Shown: positions 5,393 to 7,520 of the stretch, one piece after another
Numbering within the stretch: the first letter of the stretch is position 1
How the letters are laid out: the number at the start of each line of letters is the position of its first letter
NCBI GenBank assembly: GCA_028277325.1
Contig: JANQGL010000127.1
Location: 1-7,520 of the forward strand
Direction of reading: 5' to 3'
From: Magnetospira sp.
GTDB taxonomy: Bacteria; Pseudomonadota; Alphaproteobacteria; Rhodospirillales; Magnetospiraceae
DNA: 7,520 nt
Position numbers and translations under genes: made by a program
The notes under the pieces: model-generated
Database searches by the model: none
What the model was told of the DNA's origin: nothing
Seen by the model: only the letters and a program-made list of their open reading frames with translations

Positions 5393-7520
5393 TCAGCCGT
5401 CCTCCGGCATCAGGCGGAGGCGGCCGGTCCACGGCAAGGCCGCCTCGCCGCGCCAGGTGACGCGCGTGCCGGGTCGTCCCTGCCCATAGGCATGCCAGAG
5501 CGTTACCGGAGAGAGGTCGGGGTCCGCGTCGTCCGCCGACAGGCGCAGACGGCCCCGGTCGGTCTCCACCACGAGGCGCGCGCCGTCCCGCCGCACCCGG
5601 CACGGGGTGATCAGATGACGGTCGACGCGGTGGCGGCCCCGCCCGTCCACCTGGTCGTCGATCCGCAGGCCGCCGTCGGTGAACCGCCAGCGCCGGGTCA
5701 CGCCGCCGACCCCGGGCAGGCGCCCGTAGCCGTGATGGGTCAGGGTCACGCCGTCCTCGGTGGCCGCCAGATCCGGCGGAGGACCGCCGATGCGGGATCG
5801 GAACGAACGGTCGTAGTAGGGCCGGTTGGGCGGATAGGGGTCCTGGCCGTCCACGACCAGCGTGTTGTGCACGGCGGCCGAGCGGTAGAGGGCGGCATCG
5901 CCGGTCTCCCCGTAGGCGCCGCGCCCCGGATCGACGACCATGGGTTGCGCGCGCCAGTGAAGCTCGCAACCGCCGACGTCCTGGTGGCCATGGCCCGGCA
6001 TCGTCGACCATCCGGCCGGCGGCGCGTGCCAGAGTCCGGACCAGTCGCCGAGGTCGCGGCGCAGCCAGCCGTCGGCGGGCGGCACCGGCGGCGTCTCGTC
6101 GCGCAGCCGGAGGATCGCCGGCCGGTCCTCGTCCGGCAGGATGGCCAGCCAGCCGTCGGCCGGCGCGCCGCGGAACAGGCAGGTCAGGAAGTCGGGCGGA
6201 AGGTCGGGCGAGATGTCGCCGACCCGCGGCATTCCGCCGGGCAGCCTCAGCGCCTGGACGGCGGCCAGCATCCGGCGGGCGATCGCCGCCAGCGACTCCG
6301 CTTCGGGGCGACTCCGGCGAAGGGCGATCCGCCAGGCGTCCAGATACCAGCGGCAGACGATCAGATGATAGTGGCTCGATCCCTCGCGCAACAGGCCGCC
6401 GGGCAGCAGGCTGCGTCCGGCCTCGTGCAAAAGGATCGCCAGTCCATCCTCCGCCGCCGACCCGAGGCCCGTTTCGATTCCGATCCGATACAGGCCGCGC
6501 CCGTTGTTGATCAGATGGTTGCCGGTATGGTGGTCGCCGAAGTACTCCAGGCGGGCCCGGATCGCCCGGGCGTGTCGGGTCAGCAGTTCGCCCAGACCCG
6601 GCAGGGCCGGCGCCGCGTCGAGCCAGTTGCAGGCCCGTTCGGCCACCGTGTAGGGATGCCAGGGCCAGTCGTCCATCGCGTTCCCATGCGCCGCGACCCA
6701 GGCGGCGACCAGCTCCGGCACCCGCGTTGCCGGGACCTGGCCCAGGGGCAGGAAGGCGAATCGATGCAGGGCCAGAACGGTCTCCAGGTCGCCGCCGGTC
6801 CAGGCGAACAGGTCGCGCGCGCTCACCGCCGTGATTTCGGTGCCGTGCGGGACCACCCGCAGCGGGCCGCCGGTCCCGGCCCCGGCCGGCGGCGGCAGGG
6901 GCGGTGTCGGCGGATCGGGGCGATCCGGAAGATAGGGCGGCCGGTGCGGCGTGAACGGCGGCGGTCGGGGCTCCAGGCGCAGGGCGCGGCGGACCAGCCA
7001 GCGGCGCAGGGTCGGGTCGTCGCGCAGTTGGCGCAGCTTGCGGCGCAGGGCCGATTCGACCGGCGCGGCCGCCGCCGGGGCGCGCGGCGACAGGGCCTCG
7101 GCCCAGGCGGCATGGTCGACCGGTCCCTGGACCCGTTCGGCGCCGAACGGCGGCGGCGGGGAAAGGGTGGAGAGGGTCGCCGCCAGGTCGGCCGCGGTAC
7201 AGGCCGGCACCGCGAGGCCGTCCGGCAGCACGTCCGCCGCCACCCATCCCCCGGGGCGGAAGCGCAGGGTGGGCAACCCGGCCAGCGCGGCCTCCAGACC
7301 GACCGTGGTGCCGCAATAGATCACCCCCGACACGCTCTCCTGCTCGGGCAGGCCCCCGTCGGCGCGCCGGAGGCGGTCGGTCTCCGCGAACCGGAGCGGG
7401 CTCAGGGGGTGGTCGCGGACCAGGAACCGGCGCCCGTCGTCGGGCCGCGCCGCCAGGGCGTCGAGCAGCGGCCGGGCGAGGGCCGGGTCGAACGGCAAGG
7501 CGACGAACACCGGCGCCTGC
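5393..7520 (-). CDS. Fusion of GT-B-like C-terminal domain and heparinase II/III-like domain (5' end cut by window)
   Basis: One open frame runs in from the window edge; residues are counted from the in-frame GTG at 7510, which is probably internal since codons for Q-A-P precede it. Residues 1-120 resemble the C-terminal half of a GT-B or capsule-biosynthesis protein: a VALPFDP strand, an R-x-HP motif (32-35), then YCGTTVGLEAALAGLP (65-80) as in donor-binding loops. A proline-rich linker (181-208, 16 of 28 prolines) follows. From about 215 comes a heparinase II/III-like protein: a helical barrel part with HHTGNH (327-332) and EGSSHYH (376-382), then a beta-sandwich with GHGHQD (506-511), VVDPG (525-529) and AAVHNT (545-550). 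By comparison with HepII, Y381 and H507 would be catalytic and H509, D527 and H548 metal-binding, so a working lyase domain is plausible. The start is not visible, so a signal peptide cannot be judged, but the GT-B-like part argues for a cytoplasmic location. The frame ends MPEDG, 3 bases before asnB. Confidence 0.88.
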   Translation of the reverse strand, partial: QAPVFVALPFDPALARPLLDALAARPDDGRRFLVRDHPLSPLRFAETDRLRRADGGLPEQESVSGVIYCGTTVGLEAALAGLPTLRFRPGGWVAADVLPDGLAVPACTAADLAATLSTLSPPPPFGAERVQGPVDHAAWAEALSPRAPAAAAPVESALRRKLRQLRDDPTLRRWLVRRALRLEPRPPPFTPHRPPYLPDRPDPPTPPLPPPAGAGTGGPLRVVPHGTEITAVSARDLFAWTGGDLETVLALHRFAFLPLGQVPATRVPELVAAWVAAHGNAMDDWPWHPYTVAERACNWLDAAPALPGLGELLTRHARAIRARLEYFGDHHTGNHLINNGRGLYRIGIETGLGSAAEDGLAILLHEAGRSLLPGGLLREGSSHYHLIVCRWYLDAWRIALRRSRPEAESLAAIARRMLAAVQALRLPGGMPRVGDISPDLPPDFLTCLFRGAPADGWLAILPDEDRPAILRLRDETPPVPPADGWLRRDLGDWSGLWHAPPAGWSTMPGHGHQDVGGCELHWRAQPMVVDPGRGAYGETGDAALYRSAAVHNTLVVDGQDPYPPNRPYYDRSFRSRIGGPPPDLAATEDGVTLTHHGYGRLPGVGGVTRRWRFTDGGLRIDDQVDGRGRHRVDRHLITPCRVRRDGARLVVETDRGRLRLSADDADPDLSPVTLWHAYGQGRPGTRVTWRGEAALPWTGRLRLMPEDG
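5401..5405 (-). promoter_or_regulatory. Ribosome binding site of the asnB homologue
   Basis: GGAGG on the minus strand lies 11 bases before the asnB ATG, inside the last codons of the upstream heparinase-like gene. It fixes the start that leaves the catalytic Cys as residue 2. It is the strongest Shine-Dalgarno match seen at any gene junction in the window. Confidence 0.7.

Noticed and set aside
6886..6970. Low-complexity proline-rich region as a frameshift or assembly artefact
   Set aside because: The frame stays open and codon use remains GC-rich across it, with recognisable domains in the same frame on both sides, so a hinge between domains is the simpler reading.
3471..7316. A 1281-codon open frame on the minus strand overlapping both the asnB and heparinase-like genes
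   Set aside because: Its product is dominated by Arg, Gly, Ala and Pro with no recognisable motif. It overlaps two genes with intact catalytic signatures in other frames. Very high GC removes stop codons from off-frames, so length alone is not evidence.
1..7520. Frequent short words such as ccaggg and gccagg on the plus strand as a dispersed repeat
   Set aside because: They match common leucine (CTG), proline and alanine codon pairs on the minus strand, occur in different protein contexts, and show no fixed unit or spacing.

Overview
This is a very GC-rich window (I estimate about 70% G+C or more, not computed) read entirely from the minus strand. It is an internal slice of one surface-polysaccharide biosynthesis operon. 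GC-saturated third codon positions and the gene content (GT2 and GT-C glycosyltransferases, an asparagine-synthase-type amidotransferase, a heparinase II/III-like protein, a NeuD/PglD-type acyltransferase) suggest a high-GC proteobacterium, perhaps an alphaproteobacterium of the Rhodospirillales type. That taxonomic guess is inference; there is no rRNA or marker gene.

In transcription order (right to left) the window holds: (1) 7520-5393, a protein cut by the window edge, with the C-terminal part of a GT-B-like carbohydrate-biosynthesis domain joined through a proline-rich linker to a heparinase II/III-like domain; (2) 5389-3500, a complete asparagine synthase (glutamine-hydrolysing) homologue; (3) 3510-2539, a complete GT2 glycosyltransferase; (4) 2542-2414, a 42-residue single-pass membrane protein; (5) 2417-507, a multi-spanning GT-C-like membrane protein; (6) 510-1, a NeuD/PglD-like acyltransferase cut by the window start. 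No intergenic space exceeds 3 bases and three successive junctions are ATGA overlaps. I see no promoter, terminator, RNA gene, mobile element or CRISPR array.

Taken together, the set fits assembly and decoration of an acidic glycan: glycosyl transfer by the GT2 and possibly the GT-C protein, amide formation on a uronic-acid carboxylate by the AsnB homologue, acylation of an amino sugar by the NeuD-like enzyme, and cleavage or trimming of uronic-acid-containing chains by the heparinase-like domain. The specific substrates are inference. The least conventional elements are the GT-B/heparinase fusion and the 42-residue membrane protein placed between two glycosyltransferase genes with ATGA coupling on both sides.
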